NCBI GenBank assembly: GCA_030267565.1
Contig: BRXU01000048.1
Span: 372,001 to 436,000, forward strand
Origin: Pleodorina starrii
Lineage: Eukaryota; Chlorophyta; Chlorophyceae; Chlamydomonadales; Volvocaceae
Reading direction: 5' to 3'
DNA length: 64,000 nucleotides
Positions 1-11,180 of this stretch are shown here, in pieces. Below the pieces are notes generated by a model. It saw only the letters and a list, made by a program, of their open reading frames with translations, ran no database searches and had not been told where the DNA came from. The position numbers and the translations under genes were made by a program. The number at the start of each line of letters is the position of its first letter. Within the stretch, counting starts at the first letter, position 1.

Positions 1-720
1 ATAAAGGCTAAATCCTCCCAACTTATGCTGGATTGACATGACACGTTACGTCATCACTCTACAGGAAACGTGGTCAGTTCGCATGGGGTAACGGGTCCGT
101 TACACGTTACGTGGCCAAAAAGTCTAACGTGGCCCCAGGGGGGGTGTAATTGACCAAACGTTGACCCCTCGCCCCGTTACAGCCAGTACAACCTCATTTT
201 AGCATAGTTTTGATTTCCTTCAAGACCAATCGTTCAGTTATGTCATACAATACAAACAATGCAATCCCGTGCTACGCGTATTTGCACAGAGGATTGCGTG
301 GTCATGTCCATCTATGAATAGCTGCCTAAGTGACCAAAGCTGCTGGGGCACATATAAAGAACCGATACAAGGCCAGGCAGTTATGTGAATACCTTTTATG
401 ATAAGTGCACGGGAACCGCGCTGAGAATGCGTGCCGTACTATTTTCCAAAATAGTACGACCTACAAGCGCACCGGTCCCTCACCACGGTCGGCACTCCCG
501 AATGAGTTTCGCTGCCGGCTAGTTCTGCATCAAGTCAACATGGATCTTGACAAGACGCTGCTGCTTCTCGACAAGACACAGTGGTCGGTCAGGCCGAGCT
601 TCCGAGAGCCATGCCGACGCCGCGCAGGGCCGGCCGCGGTCGCAGCCGCTCGCCGACGCCGCACAACTTTAGTACAATCAATATGCAAACAATGAGCGCG
701 ATGAGACCGCCATCGATGGC
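1..720 (+). repeat. dispersed repeat family, copy A (internally deleted)
   Basis: Positions 22-720 match 14893-16150 almost base for base, except that a segment of about 535 bp present in the second copy (15134-15671) is reduced here to about 11 bp. The shared part includes a conserved hairpin (435-458) and an ATG (540) opening the reading frame MDLDKTLLLLDK. That frame continues for about 50 codons to a stop near 693. The same block recurs in both arms of the inverted repeat at 58310-59435. It is a mobile or dispersed element of unidentified class. No transposase or reverse transcriptase is visible in it. Confidence 0.75.
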
Positions 721-1020
721 TTGGCGTACCGTACTCTGAGAACGAGCTCTCGCGCGATGAGGCCGACCTCGGCGCGTCGGGTTCCATTATGGGCAACGAC
801 GCTCGCAGGCTTCGTTCTAAGGGTTTAACATCGTGCTGGAGTGATATGACATGGGCGCTTTGACGTTACCGCCTCAAAATATAGTGTCTACGGGCCTTAA
901 GCCAGCCCAAACGTGGCTTCTGCAGGCGCTTCGAGCCGTTGAAAAGCAGAGGATGGACCTCTGCAACAAAAGCTACATACTAAAAACATACAGAACAAGA
1001 CAGCAGGTGGCAAACAGAGT

Positions 1021-1100
1021 AGCCAACAACGGGGAACAATGCTACGGGGAGCTGATGTCGTACTTTTATCACTTTCGGGTGGCCAAAGTACGGCGCATGG
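1021..1100 (-). repeat. inverted fragment of the same dispersed repeat
   Basis: The reverse complement of this stretch matches 15276-15350 with about one mismatch, and also matches the spacer of the 58310-59435 inverted repeat. It lies in the opposite orientation to copy A, so the left edge of the window holds a rearranged or nested set of element pieces. The bases between 720 and 1021 show no convincing gene. Confidence 0.65.
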
Positions 1101-1270
1101 TTTTTTTTACGTTGACATGTAAATAAGGTAGTATGTTTATTGCATTTCAAGATACCCTGTGTGTGTGACCATGTAGTTGGATGTCGGTTTTGATTGTGGT
1201 ACGCTTGCGCCCCAGTCCCCAGTCTCAACCAGGGCGAGCCAAGCTAGCTTGATGTCGGCAAGGACTGTCA

Positions 1271-3652
1271 ATGATATCTTACACCGTCCGACATGACTGT
1301 CGCAGAGTCGAAACATTTACCGGTTGCCCTAAGGCCGACGCTCGTTGGCCTTGGTTTCTCAAGCCAATTCGTTCCGCAGCGAGATTAGGCAACCGACAGC
1401 GTCAAGCCACTGAAACTTCAATTGATGCGGCGTTACCTCTGGAAGAAATTCTTCAGGAATGCATCACAGCGCACTTTCTAACGGAGGAACTCGGCCCGGT
1501 GCCGCACGTGGTCTCGGAGTCATGGGGGCACGCCTGCAAAGCGCGTTTGCAGGAAGCCCACCGCCCTGTGACCCTGCAATATTTGGACAATTCAAGTGGG
1601 CGCTTTGAAGACTGTCAGGTGACGCTGGTCGGCGTCTTCCACCGGGACGCGGTCAACTTGCGCATCGTGCGCGATGCCATCGACGCGGCGGCTCCGGACG
1701 CCTTGGCGCTCGAGGCGAGGCCCAGCTTCCTATCCTCATGTGCACATCTCGCTGCACCGCTGCCGGATGACCTAACCCAGAAACTATTCGAAACGCCCTT
1801 GCAAGGCCTGCAGGTGGGTCGGCGAGTCCGCAAATGGCGGCATGGCTGGCTGCGTCCTGAAAGTCATGCATGTCTGATCATGTCGTTCGCGCGCGCACAC
1901 GACGGCTCTTACCCAGATGGCTTGACCCTGTGTCGCGCTCGTGGGCCTCCCGCGCGATTTGGCGTGTACGGCATGCGCGCAGGAAGCACTCGACCACATC
2001 AGCTTGGAGGACCGGTGGGTGCAGCTCTGTAGGCTTTGGGGTTTGCCCCCCCCCCGACAGTAAGAAGAAGCGCAGCAAAGCCCAGGTCTGTCATCACCAC
2101 GTACCCCAGGCTGGGGCTGGGGGCGACGTTCCTTTCTCCGACGCCGCATCGCTTCTTTCGCTGTCATCTGCCCGTTTCTATTTCTCCTCGCAGGCTGGCG
2201 TGGCACGAGCTGCTGCTGCGCGCCAACGAGCAGCTCAGTATCATGCTGACCCACGGGTCATCGCCCGCCGCTACTTCCGCCGCCGCTGCACACCCGCAAC
2301 CGTCTCCCTCCTCGGCGCTCACGCCCACCAAGGTGGTATCGGCTTTCCTATCCCGGGAGTTGGCTCTCAGTGAGAAGGTGGCGGCGGTGCGAGTGGCCCA
2401 GGATCGGGGTACGTGGGGTGTGTGGGCGTAGGGGGGCTGTTGGGCCTTGATGCGGATGTGTCAGTGCGGGTCTAGGTTACTGGGGCAGCCACCAGCAGCC
2501 ACCGCGAGACGGGACAAAAGCTGGCACTGGTGGGTCTCCCGAATACACTTCGGGTTGTTCACAGGCGCTCAGGTAGGATGTCATGTCATGTCATGGTGCC
2601 CAATGCAAGGCAACGCACCCTCTGCACCCTCTGCACCCGGGGAGGGAGGCGAATCCGCAGAGCCCTCTCAGCCACTGCCCCCCCCCCGCGCTGCGGTCCC
2701 GGCCACCACCAGGCCTGCCCCTGTACGGCATCGAGCTGGACGATACGGCGCCGTACCTAGGCCTCTTGCAGGGACCGCTCACAGCCGCTGCTCAGTCGGG
2801 ACTGGGCGAGCCCCTGGAGTCGCAGCAGCGGCGCCTGGCCCTGGCGTCCCTGGAGCCCGCCGTGGCAGCTGCGTTCCAGGATTGGTTTCGGAGCGTACCG
2901 CCGAGCGATTTCAGCCGGGTGGGTTGAGCTCCACTCTCCACTTCGATGGTCACTGCATCACTTTGACGTCTTTGGCCAAAAGTGCCGAACCCATCATAAT
3001 GCCCATAACCTTCATAACGCTTGCAATGCTCACAATCTCTTGACAACGCTTACCACGCGCATACCCTCATAATGCTCCTCCTCTCCGCCCCGGTCGGCCT
3101 CACCCATCCTCAGGTGCTACAGCAGCAGCTGGCCGGCCTCATGCCGCAGTGCTTGAGCCCCGAGTCGTACTTGTCGTACGCGGACGAGACGGACGCGCTG
3201 TGGTCGGACGAGCGGCGGGTGGGCCGGGTGGCTGCGGCGCAGCACGGGCAACTGACGGTACGTCACGTCCCCGGACCAGCAGGGGACCCAGGGGGGTACG
3301 GGGCACGCCGCGCCCCGTTTCGGATCGTCGGGGAATACCGTATCGGTTTCCGAATGGTGGGTTGATGGCCGCTCCGTTGAGGAGTGGTTGGATGGTGGTG
3401 ATGGACACAGCGCACAGGTTAGGGTTTCCCTCCCTGTCTGACTCTCGCCCTGCCTCCCTGCCTCCCTCCCTCCCTCTCCTCCCTCGCTTCCAGGCTATGC
3501 GGGAGGAGCACTTTTTGGAGCAGCTGCGAAGGGTGGCGGCGGGCGGGGCAGCGGGCGGCCTCCCCTGCAGGCGCCTGGTGGCGGTCATGGGAAGAGCACA
3601 CGCCGCCCGACTGCGCAGAGCGCTGCTGCGGCAGCAAAGAGAGCGAGAGTAA
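1271..3652 (+). CDS. TraB/PrgY-family protein
   Basis: Proposed exons are 1271-1813, 1983-2059, 2194-2408, 2713-2918, 3114-3257 and 3494-3652 (447 residues). Every junction has GT..AG and the phases agree throughout. Family hallmarks are in order. Exon 1 carries the N-terminal strand and GxxH-like motif VTLVGVFHRDAV followed by PDALALEA. Exon 2 carries the DRWVQLCRLW block, which matches the DR-x-V-x-I-T-L-x-R-x-W signature. The last exon carries MREEHFLEQL and VAVMGRAHAARL, the C-terminal histidine motif. TraB proteins are membrane-associated; plant members sit in mitochondria or plastids and have been linked to organelle quality control. The first 50 residues are basic and could be a targeting peptide. 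The 1983 acceptor has a weak pyrimidine tract, and the start codon is the first in frame but unproven. Confidence 0.8.
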
Positions 3653-3973
3653 GGAGACGCCGGTCGGGTGTACACCGCAGTAGCGACGGCCACCGCGGTA
3701 GTGACAGTCGGGTGGGACCGTCCTGTGCACGAATCAACGGACGCAGCAGTCGCTGAGACTGGAAACTGTGACTGTGGAGACGACTGAGTTCGGGGTTATT
3801 ATCCACTTTTTGCGCAGTCCTGGCGAGCGGCCTTATCGGCCATCAACATGTGGAGTGAAGTGATGGAGTGGATGCAGAAAGCGGAGGGGTGCCATTCGTC
3901 GCCATTGCTGAGACACGGCACCCGCTGCAAACCCGGCGCTGGGCTCACGTTTTGCTCCCGGCTCCAGCTTCTC

Positions 3974-3978
3974 TGTAA
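3974..3978 (+). terminator. TGTAA poly(A) signal for the TraB gene
   Basis: TGTAA lies 322 bp after the TraB stop codon. It is the usual volvocine polyadenylation signal. Confidence 0.5.
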
Positions 3979-4094
3979 CGGTAACAGACACACACGCACA
4001 GACACACAGACACACACGCCAGGCCACAAACCGTCCACATCGCCGCAGGTCCCCCATCGCATGGAGGGCCTCTCCTCTCTGTGAATGCAGCGGT

Positions 4095-4116
4095 TTACAC
4101 TTTACATCGGCTTACA
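4095..4116 (-). terminator. triple TGTAA poly(A) signal on the minus strand
   Basis: On the minus strand TGTAA occurs three times within 22 bp (4112-4116, 4102-4106, 4095-4099). It is in the right orientation to end the MAPEG transcript after a 3' UTR of about 1 kb, and it abuts the end of the convergent TraB transcript. Confidence 0.45.
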
Positions 4117-5107
4117 GTGTCTTCAGACAGAGACAGAGGGTCGCCAGTGCGGGCCGCACCGTGGAACCGGAACCTGCTGGCACCTGACCTTGCTGGCCAA
4201 CGGCCGCACGAGACAGTGATATTGTAGTTCAGGTGCAAGAGGGAAACGTTCTGATGCATCACGCGCGATGATTAAATTGCAGCGCTGGACTTTACCGAGA
4301 GTCCGATACCAGGTACCTGGTACCGGTACCTTTACCCCCATGAGGACGATACCGCCCGAGGAAATGCCCCGCTAGCAGCAGCAGCACTGTCGCGATAAGA
4401 TAATACATTGCAGAGCGGTGCGCATTCGTCTCAAGGCTCGCATGCAGGCAATCGCCCCAATCGGGGCAACCGGCGAACCGCACCCAGTGCCCGCCTCTCC
4501 CAAATACTCCATTTATACCCCGACCGCTGTCCCTCACCAGTCCCGCCATCCCCCCCAGCAGACGACACTGCACACCCGTTCACCGATCGCATCACGCAGC
4601 ACCCAAAACTGGCTTCCGGCGGCTAAAACATCCGGAATATCCGGCGTGGTTGTGTAAAAATAATAGATGGATGGCGAACGGAAACAAGCCGCGAATCGAT
4701 CGAAGAGGACCGGCCCTCCTCGCTTTGGCGCACGATTTGCAACCCAGCGTGCAAAACACACGAGCGCGGATGGGCCAATGTTGATAATGAAATGTGATGA
4801 AAGTGGTCAAGTATGCGTCAGCCCGGTGTATGGCCTAGCACCAGGCTGCAATGAGGTGCTGGAGGTCCTGAACCAGTGTACGACTACAAACCATGTACGA
4901 CCTGGCAGGTGGAACCTTGAAAGGGAGACGTAGGATCAACTGTTGTCAACGCCCGCAATGGACGTAGCCCGGAGACGCCTTGCCGCACAGTCGCTAAAGG
5001 ATCCACACCGTCGAGTTGCGGTGGTTCAGGGCGGAACCGGGGCAACGCCGCCTGCGGAGGCCGTCTCTCGTGGCCCGATGAAGTTCAGTCCGGCCACCTC
5101 TCAGCTC
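4117..5107. other. probable 3' UTR, no gene seen
   Basis: No exon with coding character is visible on either strand. The stretch probably lies in the 3' UTR of the MAPEG gene. CA-rich runs near 3990-4020 and short GGTACC-like repeats near 4310-4330 are the only other structure noticed. Confidence 0.4.
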
Positions 5108-5639
5108 TCACTTGCGCAGGGTCTGGACCGCGTGGAAGGACAGGTAAGCCCCGGCAGCCAGAAGGGCAGCGACTGTGCCGAGGAAGCCGTACTTGCGACC
5201 TGGGACGGCGTTGAAACCGGGCGTGTACGTGTTGGCGATGGCGTACGCCGCGCTGAGGCGCGAGAGCGCGAACACGGCACCAAACGCCGCGACTGCCTTC
5301 TTGGAAAGCGGCGTGGCCGTCTCGAGCAGCAGCATCGTGACCAGGCCCAGCGGAAGGTACTCCTGCATGGCACCGGGAGTCAGTCATTGCGATCGAGATG
5401 CCCACTGGAGCATATCGCGACGCCGACAGCCGCGCTGCACTTTGACATACCTGCATGTTTCCTCCGGCGCGCGACTTGGCGGTGAGCGCCTCATCCTCTG
5501 CATTGCTGTCCTCAGACTTGGTTCCGAACTTGATGCCGGTGTTCAGGCGGTGCAGACCAACGCGCATTTGGAGGCCGGCATAAACAATGCCAAGACCTCC
5601 AGCCGTCAAGCACGTCAATGGGGCCGAAAGCTTGCTCAT
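5108..5639 (-). CDS. MAPEG-family small membrane protein
   Basis: There are two exons, 5639-5451 and 5362-5108, joined in phase 0 by a GTATGT..CAG intron of 88 bp, giving 147 residues. The N-terminal half has a hydrophobic helix and the LQMRVGLHRLNTGIK segment. The second exon starts with EYLPLGLVTMLLLE and continues through an RLSAAYAIAN / GRKYGFLGT segment. This order (first helix, then the E-[YF]-x-P-L motif, then helices with the R..G..GT element) is that of MAPEG proteins. Family members include glutathione transferases, FLAP-type proteins and the bacterial YecN group, and the length fits. The YecN-like subgroup has no proven reaction, so glutathione-related activity is only a possibility. 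The start is the ATG opening the first helix. The gene is divergent from the proline-rich gene, about 340 bp away. Confidence 0.8.
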
Positions 5640-5978
5640 CCTTATGCCAAGGTCGTGATGACCCAAGTTAAAACAAAGTAGCGACGTGTTTACAAGGGTT
5701 AGATGGATCGCTTTGACGTAACAGGCAATAGTCGAACCAGGTAAACGAAGAATCAGAAGGACAAGTGCTTCCTTGAGGTTTGGGAACTTCGTACGACCTA
5801 CCGGACGGTTAATGGACGTGGACTCGAGAAGCTGCTTCCGTAATGCATTTGTAACCCGTTCGCAGATATTATACACCCGTCCTGGTCTACAACGGAAGAA
5901 TTGTTCTTTTTCATTTGCTTGCCTTTTCTCTAAACGCAGTTCGGTTTTCGAAGCTGCAGTTCCTACGACTCTTGACAA

Positions 5979-6818
5979 ATGTTTCCATTCCGCTTCAGCC
6001 TGCGACGCCAAGCTTCCACCGCCCGCATAGATCCGTGGGCCCTATCTTTTAAGTGCGTTCCCGGCATCTCGGGTGAAGCGACAACCGGTGACACCTCCAA
6101 AGGAGTCTCCTACGATCCTCTATCCCGTTTGCACATGGACGTAAGTACGATGCCGTACCCTCCTGCCAGCACCTGGAAGGGCCACCAACCCCGTATCGAC
6201 ATAACACGCGCCCCGAGGGTAAGGCGGCGGTTGGGCGGTACGGTGCTCCTCAGCGCTTTTCCCTGCTGGCCGAGAGCCGCCCCGCAGTGTCGCCAACTCC
6301 AGCACCTCAAAAACGCGTCATCAGCACCAGCGCTGCCGCCCGAACCCGCCCCTCAGCCGCAGATCGTGAGTCCCGATCTCCTAGACCGAACCGCACGACC
6401 CTCTGGCTACCCCATGGACCGTGTCGTGTCCTGTGTCCCCACGTCACCACCACACCGTACTGCAGCTTCAGCGCTGGACGAGCATCCAGTCATCTCGTGC
6501 CATGACTACTTGCCAATCCCGGATCCGGCCCCACCGGGGCACCGGGTCGAACGACTCAAGCCGCCGCCGCCCCTGGAAAACATCCCACAACCACCACCAC
6601 GACCACCACCACCGCCGCCGCCGCCTGCCAGGCGTTCCTTTTCAGCCCCGGGTTCCCCTGGGGGTACGTGTGTACATGTGCCATGCATACGTACCCAACG
6701 TACGGTACCATACACGCCAGTCAATGCCTTGACACTCAAGGACTCCACGCCGTCTGACCGTAAACGCAAGGCGGAATGCGCAGCAGTGCCGCCGCACACC
6801 GCCGGGCGCACTTTGTGA
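5979..6818 (+). CDS. proline-rich hypothetical protein
   Basis: This is an open frame of 279 codons. The N-terminus (MFPFRFSLRRQASTAR) is basic, amphipathic and rich in Ser/Ala, like an organelle-targeting peptide. The middle is Pro-rich, with two polyproline runs near residues 200-220, and the C-terminus is charged. A near-perfect 5' splice site (GAC|GTAAGTACG) sits at 6141, and CAG|TG at 6277/6278 keeps the frame, so an in-frame intron 6141-6277 is likely. A second short one may exist near 6664-6720. I recognise no domain. The gene is convergent with the ubiquitin-conjugating enzyme gene. Confidence 0.4.
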   Translation: MFPFRFSLRRQASTARIDPWALSFKCVPGISGEATTGDTSKGVSYDPLSRLHMDVSTMPYPPASTWKGHQPRIDITRAPRVRRRLGGTVLLSAFPCWPRAAPQCRQLQHLKNASSAPALPPEPAPQPQIVSPDLLDRTARPSGYPMDRVVSCVPTSPPHRTAASALDEHPVISCHDYLPIPDPAPPGHRVERLKPPPPLENIPQPPPRPPPPPPPPARRSFSAPGSPGGTCVHVPCIRTQRTVPYTPVNALTLKDSTPSDRKRKAECAAVPPHTAGRTL

Positions 6819-7374
6819 GTGTGTATTGGACCGTCTACCTGCCGTACATCCAGCCGCTGCTGATGCCGCTGAGGTCCGCCATTACATGCCGGTCAAGGAC
6901 GCAGGGTGTCGTGGGGCGCCCAAACGAGTCCTTGCGACACGGCTCGACTCTTTTGAGCCTGTTTTCCACATGGTTCAAACTTCCGCAACCCTAAATCCAG
7001 CTTTTAGGATCTACCATCACTCGAGCTTGCTTTGGATGTATAAAATGAAAGGCAGCAGGCCCACCAGCAGGCACCATGGCACCACCCACAAAGCCGGGAT
7101 GGGCTCCCTCTCGTTGGGATCCAAAATGGGATCCAAAAGCAAACCGAACCACCAACCGCTGCATCGCTGCTGCCACCCCGTCGGCCGTCGGCCGGTCGGC
7201 CATCCCCCACTGCCGTCAAGATGCCACCGCTGCGCAACGCATCCAGCGCATCCAGCGCACACACACACACGACACGACCCGAAACGAACCCAACTCAGAG
7301 GCCCAATCCCCGTCCGTAACGTCACCCGACATTATACAACTTGTCGTACGTTCCTTCCTGGTGGTACATCATCA

Positions 7375-7379
7375 TTACA
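7375..7379 (-). terminator. TGTAA poly(A) signal for the UBE2J-type gene
   Basis: TGTAA on the minus strand lies about 235 bp after the stop codon of the ubiquitin-conjugating enzyme gene. Confidence 0.45.
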
Positions 7380-7613
7380 CAATCGTACAATACCCGGCCC
7401 GCCGGGCAATACACCCTACCGCTAGCTACAGCCCCGCCGCCGGGCCCAGCAGTTACCCCGCCATTGCAGCGACCGGTCCCCAGGCCGACCAAACCCGCGG
7501 CCAGCCCGGTAAGGCCCGGCCCGGTCCACAACTGGCCCCCGCGACTCCTCGCTGCTCGACCAACGATGTCTCCCTGGCTCTCAGTCAGGACTGTGAAGAC
7601 CGCCCCCCGCTCA

Positions 7614-10495
7614 TCACTGCATCAGCTCGGAAAGGTCGAACCCCATTATGCCCATCACCTTTCGAAGCAATATGGCTCCGATGCCCACATATAGGGCCCA
7701 CATGAGGGCCGTCAGCATGTGGTCCGTGCTGCTCACGGCGGCGGCGGCGTTGACGTTGGCGTTGAGCGCCGCGGGGTACGCTGCCGCTGCAGTCGCCATC
7801 CGCTGCTGCGGCGCTGCTGCGACGGCGGTGGCGGTGGCGGCCGCGGGCGCAGCTCGGGACCCGGCATCTGCCGGCGGTTGCGCGGGTGGCGGGACCGGGC
7901 GCGTGTCGTGGGGTTGCGGGCCATCGGCTGCTGTGGCGGTCACGGCGGGGCGTGCCTCGTTGCCGCTGCAGCCACCGCTGCTGCTGCTCTTCCCGGCGGA
8001 CTCGGGGCACCCCGGTTGGGACAGCGCCCCCACCGCCGAGGCCGCGCCCGTGTCGCTGCTTCGCGCCGCCGCCCCCTCATCTGCAGGCGCCCGCTCCACT
8101 TCGCCCGCTGATGCTGCTGCAGGAGCGGCTGCCCCCTGCGGTCCGGCCGCCGAGGCCCTGGCGCCGCCCTCCGAAGCCCCACTTCCTGGCCGCTGCTCCC
8201 CGGACCGCTGCTGCTGCTCGCCCGCCGCCGTGGACGCCGCCGCCTCGCCCGTCGCGGGTCCAGTCGCCCCATCAGCCGAGCTCTGCATGTCAGCAGGACA
8301 CCAGGTGAGAGTTTAGCAGCAGCAGCGGTATCCCGGTCGGGCTAAGACGACCAGAGCAGATGTCCTTCACAATAGCCACAGCAGGCCGCTCTGAATCATA
8401 ACAGGCAAGTATTTGTAATGTATTGTACGACATTTTTGAAGTATTGAACCCATATTTCAAGGTTTTAGGGATTGCAAGCTGTCTTGCTGCGGCTCTACAG
8501 ACCGGACGGCAGTTGCATGACAGCACACAATGCCCACGCGCATCCACCGCCATGCGCAAACCTAACACACCTACTTCTGATCTTGTCCCACCGTCTCCCC
8601 TCTCAACGCCATTCCGCAGCCCTCCCAACTCCTCCCTCCCTCCCTCACCCGTGCCCCCGCGGCCGCGTCCGCGCCGCTCCCCCGCCGCTCCGCCTCCTTG
8701 GCCGCCGCGATCGCCATCATGCGGCCGTGCATCTCCTCAATGACTCGCTGCCGGTCCGCACTGCCGAAGCGGGGGGGCTCCATGCGGCTGCGGGCGGCCA
8801 GCGCCCGCCGCTCCTCCTTGGGGAAGTCCTGCACACAGCCGGTACACCACACAGCCGGTGACCAGCTCACCACACACCCGGTGGTGACACGCACGCGCGC
8901 AGGCGAGCGGTCGGTGGCGGCGGTGGCGGCGGCGGCTGAGAGGAACCGGGAGGTCGTCCGAATCGTCGTCCTTTCGGAGACACGGGCGCAGAAAAGCCTT
9001 AAGATAATACACTGCGCACGTCCGGCCATGGTGCGAATCCGCGTCGCGCACGACACGAATGTAGATCTCTGGTCCCCCGCTCACGCTCAATCCGTTCAAC
9101 TCCCACGCCTCACGCTCTGCCCACGCCTCATGCTCCGCCACACGCTCTACTCCAGCCCGCCCCAGGGCCCACACGCAGCTCCCCTCCGCCCCCCGCCCCG
9201 CGCTCCCCTCCCTGCTCCGCCCTCCCTGCTCCACGCTGACCACCGCTCACCAGGGCGCCCAGGGCTCCAGCTCCCGGCGAGGGCATGAAGGCGATTAGGG
9301 CGGTGAGCGCCGTGCGGACGCTCCAGGAGGGCTGCCAGTGCTCTGGGTGGTGGCTGGAGATGGAGAGGCAGATCTTCATATTGGTTTCGAAGCGGCCGTT
9401 CGGGGTGAGCATCATGAACGAGGGCGGCTTGAAGGGGTACTCTGCGGGCAGCAGGATGCGGCCGTGGTAGATGCCGCCCTGCGGGCGAGGGAGGGTGCAG
9501 GGTGGGGGCCAGGGAGTGATATGGTGTGGGTGGAAACCACGGAAGGGAGGTTTCCGAGGGTACGATTACGGACTCCTGACATGGGACGCTAGGTGGACCG
9601 TCCCAGAGGAAACCGCGAGCAGACGGTGGAGGCGCAGGGTGTGGCGAAGGGATGGTTATGGCATGGGCCCAGATGGGGCTGTGTTCAAGTGGGTTGTTGA
9701 ATTGAGGGAGGAGAGGGCTTCGGGGAAGCTTTGGGTATGTAGATACAAGCCGTGACGTTGGAATGGTTTGGTGGTCCGCAGGCGTGGGTCAGTGTCGGAA
9801 CACGGGGACGCATGGGGTCCCCAGGTCGCCCCGCCCGCCGTATTCGGCGACATCTTGTTTCACAGGAAGGAACGCGGGCAGGTAGTCCATCTTCTCGCGG
9901 GAGCGGCAGCAGTTTGACGCGAGGGGCTTGGGACTGGTGTCACAGCAATACACGCCAAACTCGCACAACGTCTGCCGGCAAACTAAGATGAGACACCTCG
10001 CAACCCGCAAGCGTGAGCATCCGCTTACATCAAATTCCGTGTCCGGAGGCCCACGAATAACGAAGTGCCACTCGAAGATGTCGGTCTGCGCTCATAGGCA
10101 GGCAGCTGTTACCAAAACATCGCAAGCCAGTAGCTTTAAGCGCGCCCCTCATATATATATTTCATATCGTCTCCAGTTTATAGGGGCCCGCGCACTGCAA
10201 AACATACCCTCTGGGACACGCTGTGCGATTTCGAGCGAAAGCCCTCGAGGCAACGCTGCCGCGTGCTCACCTCAAGAGCTTCAGCTAAGAAATCCCCTGA
10301 CGTGTCCTGTTTTATCTCCTTTATTTCCTGCGCCAGGGACAGACGACTCCAACGCGTCTCCCACCTACATATGTAATGCGCAGGCTAGCTGCTGCGCAGC
10401 TAAGACGTGTACCAGAGACCAACATTCTGAGGCCACACCTGCATTATCCGCTTAACAGCAGGGTTGCGGAGGTTGAACTTGGGAGCTTCAGCCAT
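7614..10495 (-). CDS. ER tail-anchored ubiquitin-conjugating enzyme E2 (UBE2J2/UBC32-34 class)
   Basis: There are six coding exons: 10495-10439, 10327-10271, 10085-10029, 9478-9251, 8828-8649 and 8282-7614. All are in phase 0 and encode 415 residues. The UBC fold is complete: MAEAPKFNLRNPAVKRI, then TDIFEWHFVIRGPP, then GGIYHGRILLPAEYPFKPPSF, then TPNGRFETNMKICLS. Cys94 is the predicted catalytic cysteine. TPN replaces the usual HPN tripeptide, as in the UBC6/UBE2J group. SHHPEHWQPSWSVRTAL and the EERRALA segment follow. A long Ala/Ser/Pro-rich linker (from about residue 194) leads to one C-terminal transmembrane helix (MLTALMWALYVGIGAILL) and a short tail. These E2s are inserted in the ER membrane by their tail and serve ER-associated degradation. 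The first three exons are each exactly 57 nt. Confidence 0.93.
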
Positions 10496-11180
10496 TTTGC
10501 GTTTGGTTTTACGAAGTTACTAGGCACTGGCGGAAATAAACTCTACTGTGTTTCCGTTACGTTTTTTGCAGCGCTGTAACATCGCTTTGACAAGACAGCG
10601 TTCGTCATGTCCGAGTTCTCCGAGTTGCACCGTACCAGTACGCCTGTGTACTACAGGTACACGTCTGGACGTCTTCATGCGCCATCCTGACTTATGCACG
10701 AGAAGATCAGGCACGAAACAGCTTTGCTCAGCACCCAGCACCCTGCGAGTCCATCAGGCCGCCTTTCGGTACAACCGCCTGTCGTAAGTCTTGCAGCGCA
10801 CCTCGACGCAACGCAACGTCCGCGCTTTGCAGCCAGCCAGCCCTGCGCCCTTTTCCCCCGCCAGATCGCCTACGCAACCCAATCCCTCCAACAACAGTAA
10901 AGCACGCACGCAGACGACGCCAGCTGAATCCCCGCCTCTGCTTGGCCCTGGCGCTCGCCCGCCACATCCAAGTTCCGGCAGCTGCCCTCCTTTTTTCGCA
11001 GATCCTTCCTGGAGACGAGACGCACTAAAAAGTCACCCAACTGCCGCAGCAGCCGCAGTGGGGACAACGGCCCCGCTCATGTGCTGGCCCTTCCACTACG
11101 GTTCCTCCTCCTCTTCCTCTTCCTCTTCCTCCTCCTCCTCGCCGTTCTCCTGGTGCTCCGCCGGAAAGGCTCCGCCGGTC

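Noticed and set aside
7076..7705. 209-codon plus-strand open frame
   Set aside because: It overlaps the 3' end of the E2 gene, has no domain and no splice support, and its composition follows from GC-rich sequence.
10608..10900. Small spliced plus-strand gene (MSEFSELHRTSTPVYY joined to a frame ending SLQQQ)
   Set aside because: The phase fits, but the donor is ordinary by chance, the product is only about 70 residues without known features, and it lies in the 3' flank of a minus-strand gene.
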